A stretch of DNA of 12,971 nucleotides from JBHEMK01 sp046262635 (GCA_046262635.1 JBHEMK010000026.1:1-12971), one strand, 5' to 3'; numbered from the stretch's first letter, positions 1 to 8,808 are shown. The notes: generated by a model from the letters alone, not told the origin. Translations and numbers: made by a program.

Positions 1-2
1 CG

Positions 3-989
3 CGGACGGGCGCGGCGTTGAACTTGCAGCAGACGCTGATCCTGACGACGCCGCTGATCCTCTGCGGCCTGGCGGTCGCGTTCGCGTTCCGCTGCGGCAT
101 GTTCAACATCGGTGGACAGGGTCAGTACACCGTGGGCTCGATCATGGCCGTCTGGATCGGCTCCTCGTTCCTCCACATGAACGGCGTCGCCCACATCCTG
201 CTGACGATGGTCGTCGCGGCGCTCGTGGGCGGCGCCTGGGCGGGAATCGCGGGCTTCCTGAAGGCGACCGTCGGCGCCCACGAGGTGATCTCGACGATCA
301 TGCTCAACTGGATCGCGTACTGGATCGGGAGCTGGATCTTCGCCCTCGGTGGTCCGCTCCAGAGCAAGGCCAACGGCGCCTCCGTGCCGGTCTCCAACGA
401 CATCGCGCAGAATGCACACCTGCACGTCTTCTGGGGCGACCCGGTGCTGCAGGGGCTCCACGTCGGCTTCTTCGTCGCGCTGTCAGCGCTCGTCGTGTAC
501 TGGGTGACGCTGAATCGCACGACGCTCGGCTACCAGGTGCGTGCGGTCGGCTTCAACCCGGAGGCGGCCCGCTACGGCGGGATCGGCGTCGCCCGCAACT
601 ACTTTCTGGCGATGGCGATCTCCGGGATGTTCGCGGGGCTCGCGGGAGCGATCGACATTCTCGGCTGGCAGTTCCGGCTCAACGTCAACGACATCCAGGC
701 CTCCCAGATCGGCTTCATCGGGATCGCCGTCGCTCTTCTCGGGCGCAACACCGCGGTCGGCGTGTTCCTCGCGGCCCTCCTCTTCGGCGCGCTCGTCAAC
801 GGCACGTCGACTCGCCATCTCGACCCGAGCGTTTTCCGGCCCGATCTCGCGAGCAACCTGACCTTGATCATCCAGGGCCTCGTCGTCCTCTTCGTCGGTG
901 CCGATGTCCTCGTGCTCTGGCTCTGGAACGCGCGCAAGAAGCTGCGCCCCCGGACGGCTCGGCGGCCTGAGGCCGCGACGGCGCCGTGA
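3..989 (+). CDS. ABC transporter permease, nucleoside/BMP-family type (YufP-like), 5' end cut by window
   Basis: Inner-membrane permease of the BPD_transp_2 family, probably one half of a BmpA/YufNOPQ-type importer for nucleosides or purines. The frame stays open to the window edge, and the TTG at 18 falls just before a segment that is internal in the family (TPLILCGLAVAF), so the N-terminus with its first one or two helices lies outside the window. Visible are the hallmark motif FRCGMFNIGGQGQ (about residues 24-36 from the TTG), a chain of hydrophobic segments through the whole protein, and a last helix before a basic tail (NARKKLRPR), as expected for a membrane protein with a cytoplasmic C-terminus. 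It overlaps the next permease by 4 bp (GTGA), which implies translational coupling. The ATPase and binding protein are presumably upstream. The family call is firm; the substrate is inferred from family knowledge only. Confidence 0.9.
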   Translation, partial: RTGAALNLQQTLILTTPLILCGLAVAFAFRCGMFNIGGQGQYTVGSIMAVWIGSSFLHMNGVAHILLTMVVAALVGGAWAGIAGFLKATVGAHEVISTIMLNWIAYWIGSWIFALGGPLQSKANGASVPVSNDIAQNAHLHVFWGDPVLQGLHVGFFVALSALVVYWVTLNRTTLGYQVRAVGFNPEAARYGGIGVARNYFLAMAISGMFAGLAGAIDILGWQFRLNVNDIQASQIGFIGIAVALLGRNTAVGVFLAALLFGALVNGTSTRHLDPSVFRPDLASNLTLIIQGLVVLFVGADVLVLWLWNARKKLRPRTARRPEAATAP

Positions 990-2203
990 GCACCCCGGCG
1001 CTGGCCAGCGAGCGCTCGGACTGGCGCCGCCTCCTGGAGCCACGGGCAATCGGTGCGTTTGGGATCCTGCTCGGCGCGCTGGCTTTCTGGCTGACGCTGC
1101 CACCGCTGCAGACGACGATGCCCGTGGCGCCCGTCCTCACCGGCATCCTGGCCGTCGCAGGTGGCATCTGGGCCGCAGCGCGCGAGGAGAAGCGCGTCGG
1201 GTGGGGAGCGGTCGTCGCGGGGGTCCTCGGGATCGCCCTCGGCCTCCTGGCGGCCAGGTCTGGACGCGGGAACCTCGATACGGTCGTCGTCTGGTCGGCG
1301 CTGATCGCCTCGATGCTCGTCTATGCGACGCCGCTCACGTTCGCGGCGATGGGTGGGCTCTACTCCGAGCGGAGCGGCGTCGTCAACATCGGTCTCGAGG
1401 GAATGATGCTGACGGGCGCCTACTTCGCCATCTGGGGCGCCGACAAGACGGGCCAGTGGTCGCTCGGCTTGCTGATCGGGATGGGCGCCGGGGGGGCGCT
1501 GGCGCTCATCTACGCGTTCTTCGCGATCAGCCTCCGCTCGGACCAGATCGTCGGCGGGACTGCGATCAACTTCCTCGCGCTCGGGGTGACGGGCTACCTG
1601 TTCATCGACAGCTACGGCTCGGTCGGGACGCCAAACCTGACGCAGGCCCAGGAGATCCCCGACGTGACGATCTCGAAGAGCTCCGGGTTCTTCGCCGTGG
1701 CCTTCGGGCAGCTGAACCTGATGATCTGGGCCTCGTTCGCGCTGCTGATCGTCACGTACGTCGTGATCTTCAGGACACCGCTCGGACTGCGGATCCGCTC
1801 GGTCGGCGAGCACCCCCGCGCCGCGGACACCGTGGGGATCTCGGTCTTCGGGATCCGCTACGCGTCCGTCGTCGTCTCGGGCATCCTGGCGGCGATGGGC
1901 GGCGCCTATCTCTCGGTCGGCTTCGTGCACTCGTTCAACCAGAACATGACCGAGGGCCGCGGCTTCATCGCCCTCGCCGCGCTGATCTTCGGGAAATGGC
2001 GACCCGCCGGCGCCTTCGGCGCTGCCCTGCTGTTCGGGTTCTCGAGCGCCCTCGCGCAGCGGCTCGGCACGATCCCGAACTGGAGCAGCTACGCCGTGCT
2101 GTTCCAGGCGCTTCCGTACCTCCTGACGCTGATCGCCGTTGCCGGCGTGATCGGCCGCTCCATCCCACCTGCTGCGGATGGAAGGCCGTACAAGAAGCAG
2201 TAA
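986..2203 (+). CDS. ABC transporter permease, nucleoside/BMP-family type (YufQ-like) with N-terminal extension
   Basis: Second membrane subunit of the same importer; with the preceding protein it would form the heterodimeric translocation channel. The GTG start at 986 overlaps the upstream stop. The family core begins near residue 100 and shows the signature YSERSGVVNIGLEGMM (about 126-141), followed by many hydrophobic helices and a typical C-terminal part (IALAALIFGKWRPAGAFGAALLFGF). Residues 1-95 are an extension with about three extra hydrophobic segments (about 22-38, 48-64, 73-90), making it 405 residues against roughly 300-320 for the minimal family member. Extended forms are plausible in actinobacteria. 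No cytidine deaminase or phosphorylase gene follows, although these often accompany this transporter. Function is confident; the precise ligand is not visible. Confidence 0.9.
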   Translation: MSTPALASERSDWRRLLEPRAIGAFGILLGALAFWLTLPPLQTTMPVAPVLTGILAVAGGIWAAAREEKRVGWGAVVAGVLGIALGLLAARSGRGNLDTVVVWSALIASMLVYATPLTFAAMGGLYSERSGVVNIGLEGMMLTGAYFAIWGADKTGQWSLGLLIGMGAGGALALIYAFFAISLRSDQIVGGTAINFLALGVTGYLFIDSYGSVGTPNLTQAQEIPDVTISKSSGFFAVAFGQLNLMIWASFALLIVTYVVIFRTPLGLRIRSVGEHPRAADTVGISVFGIRYASVVVSGILAAMGGAYLSVGFVHSFNQNMTEGRGFIALAALIFGKWRPAGAFGAALLFGFSSALAQRLGTIPNWSSYAVLFQALPYLLTLIAVAGVIGRSIPPAADGRPYKKQ

Positions 2204-2248
2204 GCGACGGGAGGCGGCGACAGCGCCTGAAGGCGGGCCTCCGGTCGC
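2204..2248 (+). terminator. Strong hairpin directly after the permease stop codon, probable terminator
   Basis: The arms GCGAC-G-GGAGGC (2204-2215) and GCCTCC-G-GTCGC (2237-2248) pair over 11 bp with a single G:G mismatch. The 21-nt apical part can form a smaller stem (AGGCG/CGCCT). It begins on the base after the TAA of the second permease. No T-tract follows, which is common in high-GC bacteria, so it could also protect the mRNA 3' end rather than terminate. Confidence 0.55.
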
Positions 2249-2362
2249 GCGTCTGGCTCCTGAGAGGCTCGCGGGGCAGCATCCCATCGATACCACGCAC
2301 AGGCCCCGGGCCGCTACGGCAGAATAAGGGCGCGCGGTCGAGCCAGACCGCATCGCCACTCC

Positions 2363-2716
2363 ATGGCTGCGACCCCAGGCACCGCAAGAAACAGCAACCA
2401 CCGGTCCTCGATCGCGGTCCTGCTCGGCATCGCCGCTGTGCTCGCCGTGCCGGCGGGGATCGAGATCGCCCGGCTGTCCCCGGCGATTCGGCTCGTCGAC
2501 GCCGCCTGGGCAATCCCGCTCGGCGCCGCGCTGGGTGTGCTCGGCCTGGTCATGGCCCGCTCGGCGCGGGCGCGCAGCGACTGGACGCTCGGCCGGGCCG
2601 GGGGGGCGCGGCGGGCGAAGGCCGCCCGCAGACTTGCCGTGCTGGCGATCTGCCTGGCGATCACGGCGTCGATCTCGGTCGGGACGTACGAGCTCCTGCT
2701 GCGCTTCGAGAAATAG
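2363..2716 (+). CDS. Small three-helix membrane protein of unknown function
   Basis: I do not recognise the family. The 117-residue product has three likely membrane segments (about 16-36, 46-66 and 90-110). The loop between helices 2 and 3 is very basic (about 65-90, rich in Arg/Lys with a GRAGGARRAKAARR stretch), which predicts a cytoplasmic loop. It ends in a short charged tail (LLLRFEK). No clear Shine-Dalgarno precedes the ATG. A small hairpin (CGGTC/GACCG, 2335-2350) lies 12 bases upstream of it, and the 160-base spacer from the permease operon suggests its own promoter (weak -10 candidate CAGAAT at 2320-2325). It sits 23 bases before the rodZ-like gene on the same strand, so a membrane role linked to that gene is possible but not shown. 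The hydrophobic pattern and codon bias make a real gene likely. Confidence 0.7.
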   Translation: MAATPGTARNSNHRSSIAVLLGIAAVLAVPAGIEIARLSPAIRLVDAAWAIPLGAALGVLGLVMARSARARSDWTLGRAGGARRAKAARRLAVLAICLAITASISVGTYELLLRFEK

Positions 2717-2720
2717 CGCC

Positions 2721-2726
2721 TACACT
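2721..2726 (+). promoter_or_regulatory. Candidate -10 element (TACACT) just before the rodZ-like gene
   Basis: TACACT matches the actinobacterial TANNNT -10 pattern and lies 13 bases before the GTG at 2740, so a transcript would have a 5' leader of only about 6-7 bases. That fits the lack of any Shine-Dalgarno before this GTG. No convincing -35 is visible at the usual distance, so confidence is low. Confidence 0.3.
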
Positions 2727-2739
2727 TGCGGCTCCCGCT

Positions 2740-3441
2740 GTGTTCGAGATCGGCAACAGTCTCCGCGAAGCGCGCCTGCGCCAGGGCCTCGACCTCCCGC
2801 AGGTCGAGCACGCCACCAAGATCCGTGGCAAGTACTTGCTCGCGCTCGAGGACGAACACTTCGAGATCCTGCCCGCGGAGACGTATGTCAGGGGGTTTCT
2901 GCGCACCTACGCCGACGCGCTCGGCCTCGACGGGCAGCTTTACGTCGACGAGTTCAACTCTCGCTACGTCGTCGAGGCAGAGGAGCCGATGCGGCCACGC
3001 CGCTCCCAGCAGGGGCGCCAGCACCGCAGGGTGGAGTCGAACGTCGTGCTGCTGACGCTGCTCGGGATCGCGATCGTCACCGCGCTCGTCATCGCTGCCT
3101 GGAAGTTCGGGGGCGGGAACGGCAGCAACGTGATTCCGACGGTCGGCGGATCGACAGTACCGACTGCGAAGATCCCGGCTCGCCCCGCGGCCCTCTCGAT
3201 CCGCGCCCTGCGGGGTAGTTCGCTGCTCGAGGTGCGGGCCGGCTCTTCACGAGGGCGCCCGCTCTTCGCGGGAACGCTCGAGAAGGGCCAGGTGCAGCGC
3301 TTCTACCGCCCGCGGCTCTGGATCGCGATCTCGACCCCGAAGAACGTGCGGGTCGTCGTGGGGGGCAAGACCCTGCTCGTACGCCGGGGCCGGCCGCTCG
3401 TCGGCATCGTGGTCAACCACCGGCTCGTCGCAGCTCGCTAG
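2740..3441 (+). CDS. rodZ: RodZ-like membrane-anchored helix-turn-helix protein
   Basis: Predicted bitopic membrane protein related to RodZ/YmfM, which links the MreB cytoskeleton to cell-wall synthesis. Residues 3-75 form an HTH_25-type domain: EIGNSLREARLRQGLDLPQV, then a segment ending with KIRGKYLLALEDE and a C-terminal helix including PAETYVRGFLRTYA. This arrangement is diagnostic of the RodZ N-terminus. A basic linker (83-98) precedes one membrane helix (about 101-121), a Gly/Thr/Pro-rich linker and a C-terminal beta-rich domain (about 150-233) resembling the extracytoplasmic domain of RodZ proteins. I chose the GTG at 2740 because homology begins at the next residue; the frame is open far upstream only through lack of stops in GC-rich DNA. 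The stop is 3 bases before cinA, so they are co-transcribed. If no MreB is encoded, it may be a RodZ-like regulator rather than a true cytoskeletal partner. Confidence 0.8.
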   Translation: MFEIGNSLREARLRQGLDLPQVEHATKIRGKYLLALEDEHFEILPAETYVRGFLRTYADALGLDGQLYVDEFNSRYVVEAEEPMRPRRSQQGRQHRRVESNVVLLTLLGIAIVTALVIAAWKFGGGNGSNVIPTVGGSTVPTAKIPARPAALSIRALRGSSLLEVRAGSSRGRPLFAGTLEKGQVQRFYRPRLWIAISTPKNVRVVVGGKTLLVRRGRPLVGIVVNHRLVAAR

Positions 3442-3444
3442 TCC

Positions 3445-4716
3445 GTGCGGCCCCGCGCCGTCATCGTCGTCACGGGCAGTGAGCTCGTCAGAGGGGATCG
3501 CACCGACCTGAACGGCCCCTTTCTCGCGCGCGAGGCGCTTGCACTCGGGCTGGAGCCGGCACGAATCCTGATCGTCGGCGACGACGCCACCGAGCTCGAG
3601 TCTGCCCTCCGGGAGGGGCTCCGGGCGGACGCATGCCTCGTCTCCGGCGGGCTCGGGCCGACGCACGACGACCGAACGGTCGAAATGGTCGCGAAGGCCG
3701 CCGGGGTCGGCCTCCGGGTCGACCCGAAGCTCGAGGCTGAGATCGAGCAGGTGTCTCGGAGCTTCGCCGAGCGAAGCAGGCGGCCCTACGCCGACTTCCA
3801 GGCCGGCGTGACGAAGCAGGCGACGTTGCCGGTCGGCGCCGAGGCGATCGGGCTCGCCGGCACCGCGCCTGCGTTCGTCCAGCCGAGCGCAGGCGGCGCT
3901 GTCCTGGTCGTCCTGCCTGGGCCGCCCGGCGAGTTACAGCGGCTCTGGCCGAACGCGCGCAAGGCGGAGCCGTTTCGGCGACTGCTGGCGCGCGCCCGGC
4001 CGCCCGGACGGCGCGTCCTGCGCCTCTTCGGCGTCAGCGAGTCCTCCGTCGCGATGGCGCTCGAGGCGGCCGGAGGCGACGGCGACGGCGTCGAGGCGAC
4101 GATCTGCGCGCGCGACTTCGAGATCCACGTCGATCTCGTGATCCAGCCTGGAGCCGAAGAACGGGCGGACGAGCTGGAGTCGCGGTTCCTGGAGCCGATC
4201 GGGCGCTGGCTGTTCGCCCGGGACGCGCGGCCCGTCGAAGAGCACGTGCTTGCACTCTGCCGCGCGCAGGGCCTCACGCTCGGCACGGCCGAATCGTGCA
4301 CCGGTGGGCTCGTCGCCGGACGGTTGACCGGTGTCCCGGGCGCGAGCGATGTCTTCGTCGGAGGGATCGTCGCCTACGCGAACAGGGTCAAGCAAGCCGG
4401 GCTCGGGGTCAGCTCCGATCTGCTGGAGCGCCGCGGTGCCGTCTCGGCCCAGACCGCGGCCGCGATGGCCGCCGGCGCTCGCGAGCGGCTCGGCGTGGAT
4501 GTGGCCGTGTCAGTCACAGGCGTCGCGGGGCCGAACGGCGGCACGGAGGAAAAGCCGGTTGGTCTCGTCTACCTGCACGCCGAGGGCCCGGCTGGCGGCA
4601 AGGCACACGAGTTCACGATCCCCGGCGACCGCGACTCGATCCGCACGCGCGCGGCCGTGCTCGCGCTTCACCTCGTGCGGCGTCTTCTGTCAAAGGATCG
4701 CGACGAAGACGTGTGA
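3445..4716 (+). CDS. cinA: CinA-family protein: MoaB-like domain plus nicotinamide-nucleotide amidohydrolase
   Basis: Full-length two-domain CinA (423 residues). The N-terminal part (about 1-170) is the molybdopterin-binding/COG1058-like domain, with GSELVRGDRTDLNGPFLA (11-28), SGGLGPTHDDRT (67-78) and LPGPPGE (157-163). A connector (about 175-260) leads to the C-terminal PncC-type amidase domain with TAESCTGGLVAGRLT (281-295), whose Ser is the expected catalytic serine, then YANRVK (311-316) and VSVTGVAGPNGGTEEKPVG (355-373). Family knowledge: the C-terminal domain deamidates nicotinamide mononucleotide in NAD salvage, and the N-terminal domain can carry ADP-ribose pyrophosphatase activity. 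The gene starts with GTG 3 bases after rodZ and overlaps the next gene by 4 bp (GTGA), so it is translationally coupled on both sides. cinA close to recA is a classic arrangement (competence-induced in pneumococcus). Confidence 0.93.
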   Translation: MRPRAVIVVTGSELVRGDRTDLNGPFLAREALALGLEPARILIVGDDATELESALREGLRADACLVSGGLGPTHDDRTVEMVAKAAGVGLRVDPKLEAEIEQVSRSFAERSRRPYADFQAGVTKQATLPVGAEAIGLAGTAPAFVQPSAGGAVLVVLPGPPGELQRLWPNARKAEPFRRLLARARPPGRRVLRLFGVSESSVAMALEAAGGDGDGVEATICARDFEIHVDLVIQPGAEERADELESRFLEPIGRWLFARDARPVEEHVLALCRAQGLTLGTAESCTGGLVAGRLTGVPGASDVFVGGIVAYANRVKQAGLGVSSDLLERRGAVSAQTAAAMAAGARERLGVDVAVSVTGVAGPNGGTEEKPVGLVYLHAEGPAGGKAHEFTIPGDRDSIRTRAAVLALHLVRRLLSKDRDEDV

Positions 4717-5249
4717 TCATCCCCGCTAGCCTGAGCGGCGGTGACTACCTGCGGCTTTTCTGCGCACTCCGCCTGCCCGAGGACGTCGTGGCTGCGATCG
4801 CCGGCTGGCAGGTCGAGCGCCTCTCGGGCGGGCGGACCGTCCCGCGCGAGAACCTTCACGTCACCCTGGCGTTCCTCGGCTCGCGGCCTCGCAACGAGCT
4901 CCCGACGATCCTCGACACGCTCCGGACCGTGGCCGCTTCGGCCGGCCCGCTCGGGCTCGAGCCCGTTCACTACGGGGAAACCCGCACGGCCGGGATCGTC
5001 GTGCTGGCCGACGAGGGCGGCCACGCGGGCGCCGTCGCGCGGGAGCTCCAGGAGCGTCTGGGGGTCAGCGAGGCGCGGCCGTGGCTGCCGCACGTCACGG
5101 TCCTGCGTTTCCGCACGGCGCCCCGGCTGCGTCTCGAGCCGCCGCGGATCGGCCGGTTTACTCCGTCCGATGCAGCTGCTTTCCTTTCTCGACCATCGCC
5201 CTCCGGGGCGCAGTACGAAGTTCTCGAATCCGTTGCGCTAGGAGGTTGA
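4713..5249 (+). CDS. thpR: RNA 2',3'-cyclic 3'-phosphodiesterase / 2'-5' RNA ligase family
   Basis: Member of the 2H phosphoesterase superfamily. Both catalytic tetrapeptides are present: HVTL (49-52) and HVTV (127-130). The N-terminal strand LRLFCALRLPEDV (13-25) is typical of ThpR, and ARPWLPHVTVLRF (121-133) is its usual second-motif context. Length (178 residues) is normal. These enzymes hydrolyse 2',3'-cyclic phosphate ends of RNA and can join tRNA halves with a 2'-5' bond in vitro; the biological role is poorly known. I place the start at GTG 4713, which overlaps the cinA stop (GTGA) and adds 12 residues before the conserved region. CTG 4749 would give the canonical MRLF start but is a rare initiator. 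A GTG at 4741 is out of frame. The last codons overlap the recA ribosome-binding site. Confidence 0.88.
   Translation: MIIPASLSGGDYLRLFCALRLPEDVVAAIAGWQVERLSGGRTVPRENLHVTLAFLGSRPRNELPTILDTLRTVAASAGPLGLEPVHYGETRTAGIVVLADEGGHAGAVARELQERLGVSEARPWLPHVTVLRFRTAPRLRLEPPRIGRFTPSDAAAFLSRPSPSGAQYEVLESVALGG
5240..5245 (+). promoter_or_regulatory. recA ribosome-binding site (AGGAGG)
   Basis: A perfect AGGAGG lies within the last codons of thpR, 9 bases before the TTG at 5255. It decides the recA start: an in-frame TTG at 5246 directly abuts the site and is too close, while 5255 gives the usual protein beginning (DREQALDAALGQIE). Confidence 0.8.
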
Positions 5250-5254
5250 TCAGG

Positions 5255-6355
<1,101 letters not shown>

Positions 6356-6918
6356 GATCACCGCACTCCGGGAACGCCGCGGCGGGCGAATCGGGGTCGA
6401 GCTCGACGGCTTGCCCTGGCGCACGCTGCCGACCGACGCCATCATCCGGGCGGGCCTTTCGGTTGGACGCGAGCTCGATCGGCCGCTCGCCCGTGAGCTC
6501 GCGCGGGAGCTGCGCCGGAGCGGCGCACTCCGTGCGGCCGGCCACGCGCTGCGAGCGCGGGATCTCTCCGCCCGGGCACTCGCGGAGCGGCTTGCCCGGC
6601 GGGCCGTGCCACCCGTGGCCTGCGCCGAGGCAGTCGAACTGCTCGAGCGTGCAGGCCTCGTCGACGACGGACGCTTCGCCACGAGCCGGGTGGATGCGCT
6701 TGCGGGGCGCGGCTACGGCGACGCCCACATTCGCGCCGACCTGGAGCGCGAGGGGGTCGACCCGGAGCTCGCTGCGCGTGTGCTTGCCGCGGTCGAACCC
6801 GAACGGGCGCGGGCCGAGCGGATCGTAGCCCGGAAAGGCGGGGGACCGGCGACGGGCCGCCACCTGACTGCCCGGGGCTTCGACGGGGACACCGTCGAGT
6901 CGGTCCTCGCGCACCTGA

Positions 6919-6948
6919 TTGCGGCGGACACCTAGGGCCCGCTAGGAT
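6919..6948 (+). promoter_or_regulatory. Candidate promoter for rny
   Basis: TTGCGG (6919-6924) and TAGGAT (6943-6948) are spaced by 18 bases and fit a housekeeping-sigma promoter, with a good -10 and a partial -35. The -10 overlaps a small inverted repeat that spans the recX stop (CCTAG 6931-6935, CTAGG 6942-6946). Transcription from here would give rny a leader of about 240 bases. Confidence 0.4.
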
Positions 6949-7195
6949 GCGTTGCGATTCATTCGACATTTGCCTGCACATGAGCGTTTCCCGAGACTCG
7001 ACCCGGACCCATTGAGACGACCTTCCACTTGCCAATGACGAGACGTCGAGGACTGACTTCGACGCTGGCCTAACGAGCCTGCCCGCCCCGGCCGCGACGC
7101 GGCCCAGTACGACCGAGTCTCAAGGACCTCCCGTGCCGGCCTCTGCCGGATGGGCGCCGCGGTACGCCGCGGTCACCACCAACGAGGAGGTCACC
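6949..7195 (+). promoter_or_regulatory. Structured 5' leader of rny
   Basis: Non-coding stretch between recX and rny. It contains several compact perfect hairpins: CGTCGA/TCGACG (7044-7064, 9-nt loop), GGCCGC-GAC-GCGGCC (7090-7104), CCGGC-CTCT-GCCGG (7136-7149) and CCGCGG-TACG-CCGCGG (7157-7172). The last ends 11 bases before the Shine-Dalgarno. A possible 22-codon reading frame (ATG 6947 to TGA 7015) precedes the hairpins but has no ribosome-binding site. The density of short-loop stems suggests a regulated or stabilised leader. No known riboswitch class was recognised. Confidence 0.45.
7184..7190 (+). promoter_or_regulatory. rny ribosome-binding site (GAGGAGG)
   Basis: GAGGAGG ends 5 bases before the GTG at 7196. 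It fixes the rny start there rather than at the in-frame GTG at 7133, which has no such site and would add 21 residues read from the hairpin region. Confidence 0.8.
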
Positions 7196-8770
7196 GTGCT
7201 CGGGATCGGAATCGCCATCGGAGTCGCAGTCGGAGCGCTCGTGGCGGTGGTCGCGGTCATGGTGCTCGGCGCGACGGGCGTCGGAAAGGCGAGCCGGCTC
7301 CGCCGGCGGCTGATCGAGGACGCCGGGCGCGAGGCCGAGGCGGTGCGCCGCGAAGCCCAGATCGAGGCGCGAGAGCAGACGGTGAGGATCCGCTCGGAGA
7401 TCGAGGCCGAGGTCGCCGAGCGTCGTAACCAGATTCTCAAGATCGAGGAGCGTGTCCTGCTCCGCGAGGAAGAGATCGAGGGAAAGCTGACCGAGCTCGG
7501 CCGCCGCGATCAGGGGCTCAGCGACCGGGAGGTGCATCTCCGCCAGCTCCAGGAGGAGCTGAAGCTCGCGAAGGGCGCCCAGCTGGCCGAGCTCGAGCGC
7601 ATCTCCAGGATGACCCTCCACGAGGCGAAGCAACACCTGCTCGACCGCGGTGAGGAGCTCGTCCGCCACGACCTGGCGCGGCGGGTGCGCCAGCTGGACG
7701 AGGAGGCGCGGACGGAGTCGAAGCGCCGCGCCCGAAACCTCGTCGCGGATGCACTCCAACGCGTCGCGGCCAGTCACGCCGCCGAGACGACCGTCTCCCT
7801 CGTTGAGCTCCCGTCCGACGACATGAAGGGCCGGATCATCGGCCGGGAGGGGCGCAACATCCGCTCGCTCGAGCACCTGACGGGGGTCGACTTCATCATC
7901 GACGACACTCCGCACGCCGTCGTGCTCTCGTCCTTCGACGGCATCCGCCGCGCGGTCGCGCGGCTGACCCTGACGAAGCTGATCGAGGACGGCCGCATCC
8001 ATCCGGCGCGGATCGAGGAGATGTACTACCAGTCAAAGACCGAGGTCGAGGACCTCGTCCGCCAAGCAGGCGAGCAGGCCGTCTTCGAGGCCAACTGCGG
8101 CGAGTTCCACGAGGAACTCGTCAGGATTCTCGGGCGGCTCCGCTACCGGACGAGCTACGGCCAGAACGTCCTCAAGCACACGCTCGAGGTCGTCCACCTC
8201 GCCGGGATCATGGCCGCCGAGCTCCAGGCGAGCGTCAAGACGGCGAAGCGCGCCGCGGTGCTTCACGACCTCGGCAAGGCGATGACGCACGAGATCGAGG
8301 GCTCCCACGCCGCGATCTCCGCGCAGCTCGCACGGCGCTACGGCGAGTCGCAGGGCGTCATCCATGCCGTCGAGGCCCATCACTACGAAGTGCAGCCGCA
8401 GACCGTCGAGGCTGTGCTGCTGATCTCCGCCGACGCGATCTCTGCCTCGCGCCCGGGCGCGCGCGGCGAAAGTCTCGAGCACTACATCAAGCGGCTCGAG
8501 TCGCTCGAGGAGCTGGCGGCGTCGAAGCCTGGCGTCGAGAAGGTCTACGCGCTGCAGGCAGGCCGCGAGATCCGGGTGATCGTCAGGCCGGGCGACGTCG
8601 ACGACGATACCGCGGCGCTGCTCTCGCACGAGATCGCACGGGAGATCGAGGATCAGCTCGAGTACCCCGGGCAGGTCAAGGTCACGGTCATCCGCGAGAG
8701 CCGGTCGATCGACGTCGCGCGCAACCACTCAGCCCTGCAGAACCCCGAGGACACGATGCACGCGGCCTGA
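7196..8770 (+). CDS. rny: Ribonuclease Y (membrane-anchored endoribonuclease)
   Basis: RNase Y starts mRNA decay by endonucleolytic cleavage at the membrane. The 524-residue product has the full domain order: an N-terminal membrane helix (about 4-26), a long charged coiled coil (about 30-190), a KH RNA-binding domain with MKGRIIGREGRNIRSLE (210-226), an HD phosphohydrolase domain with the His-Asp pair in AAVLHDLGKAMTHEIEGSH (353-371), and the conserved C-terminal region (about 440-508). Length matches the usual ~520. After the typical terminal sequence (VIRESRSIDVAR) there are about 15 extra residues. RNase Y is typical of Firmicutes and absent from many actinobacteria, so it is a lineage clue. 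It is probably transcribed from its own promoter, with a long structured leader. Confidence 0.96.
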   Translation: MLGIGIAIGVAVGALVAVVAVMVLGATGVGKASRLRRRLIEDAGREAEAVRREAQIEAREQTVRIRSEIEAEVAERRNQILKIEERVLLREEEIEGKLTELGRRDQGLSDREVHLRQLQEELKLAKGAQLAELERISRMTLHEAKQHLLDRGEELVRHDLARRVRQLDEEARTESKRRARNLVADALQRVAASHAAETTVSLVELPSDDMKGRIIGREGRNIRSLEHLTGVDFIIDDTPHAVVLSSFDGIRRAVARLTLTKLIEDGRIHPARIEEMYYQSKTEVEDLVRQAGEQAVFEANCGEFHEELVRILGRLRYRTSYGQNVLKHTLEVVHLAGIMAAELQASVKTAKRAAVLHDLGKAMTHEIEGSHAAISAQLARRYGESQGVIHAVEAHHYEVQPQTVEAVLLISADAISASRPGARGESLEHYIKRLESLEELAASKPGVEKVYALQAGREIRVIVRPGDVDDDTAALLSHEIAREIEDQLEYPGQVKVTVIRESRSIDVARNHSALQNPEDTMHAA

Positions 8771-8808
8771 CCCTCCCGCTGGCAGCATCGCCGGACGAAC
8801 CGTCGGGA

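Noticed and set aside
599..2401. 600-codon minus-strand open frame across the permeases
   Set aside because: Arg/Asp/Gly-rich composition typical of an antisense shadow in GC-rich DNA; the plus-strand permeases are certain.
898..2739. Long open frame upstream of and in frame with the rodZ-like gene (to 898)
   Set aside because: It is a stop-free shadow through the permease genes, Arg/Pro/Gly-rich with no domain; the HTH homology starts only at 2740.
4727..4743. TAGCCT followed by GTG at 4741, looking like a leaderless start for thpR
   Set aside because: The GTG at 4741 is out of frame with the ThpR protein; the in-frame candidates are GTG 4713 and CTG 4749.
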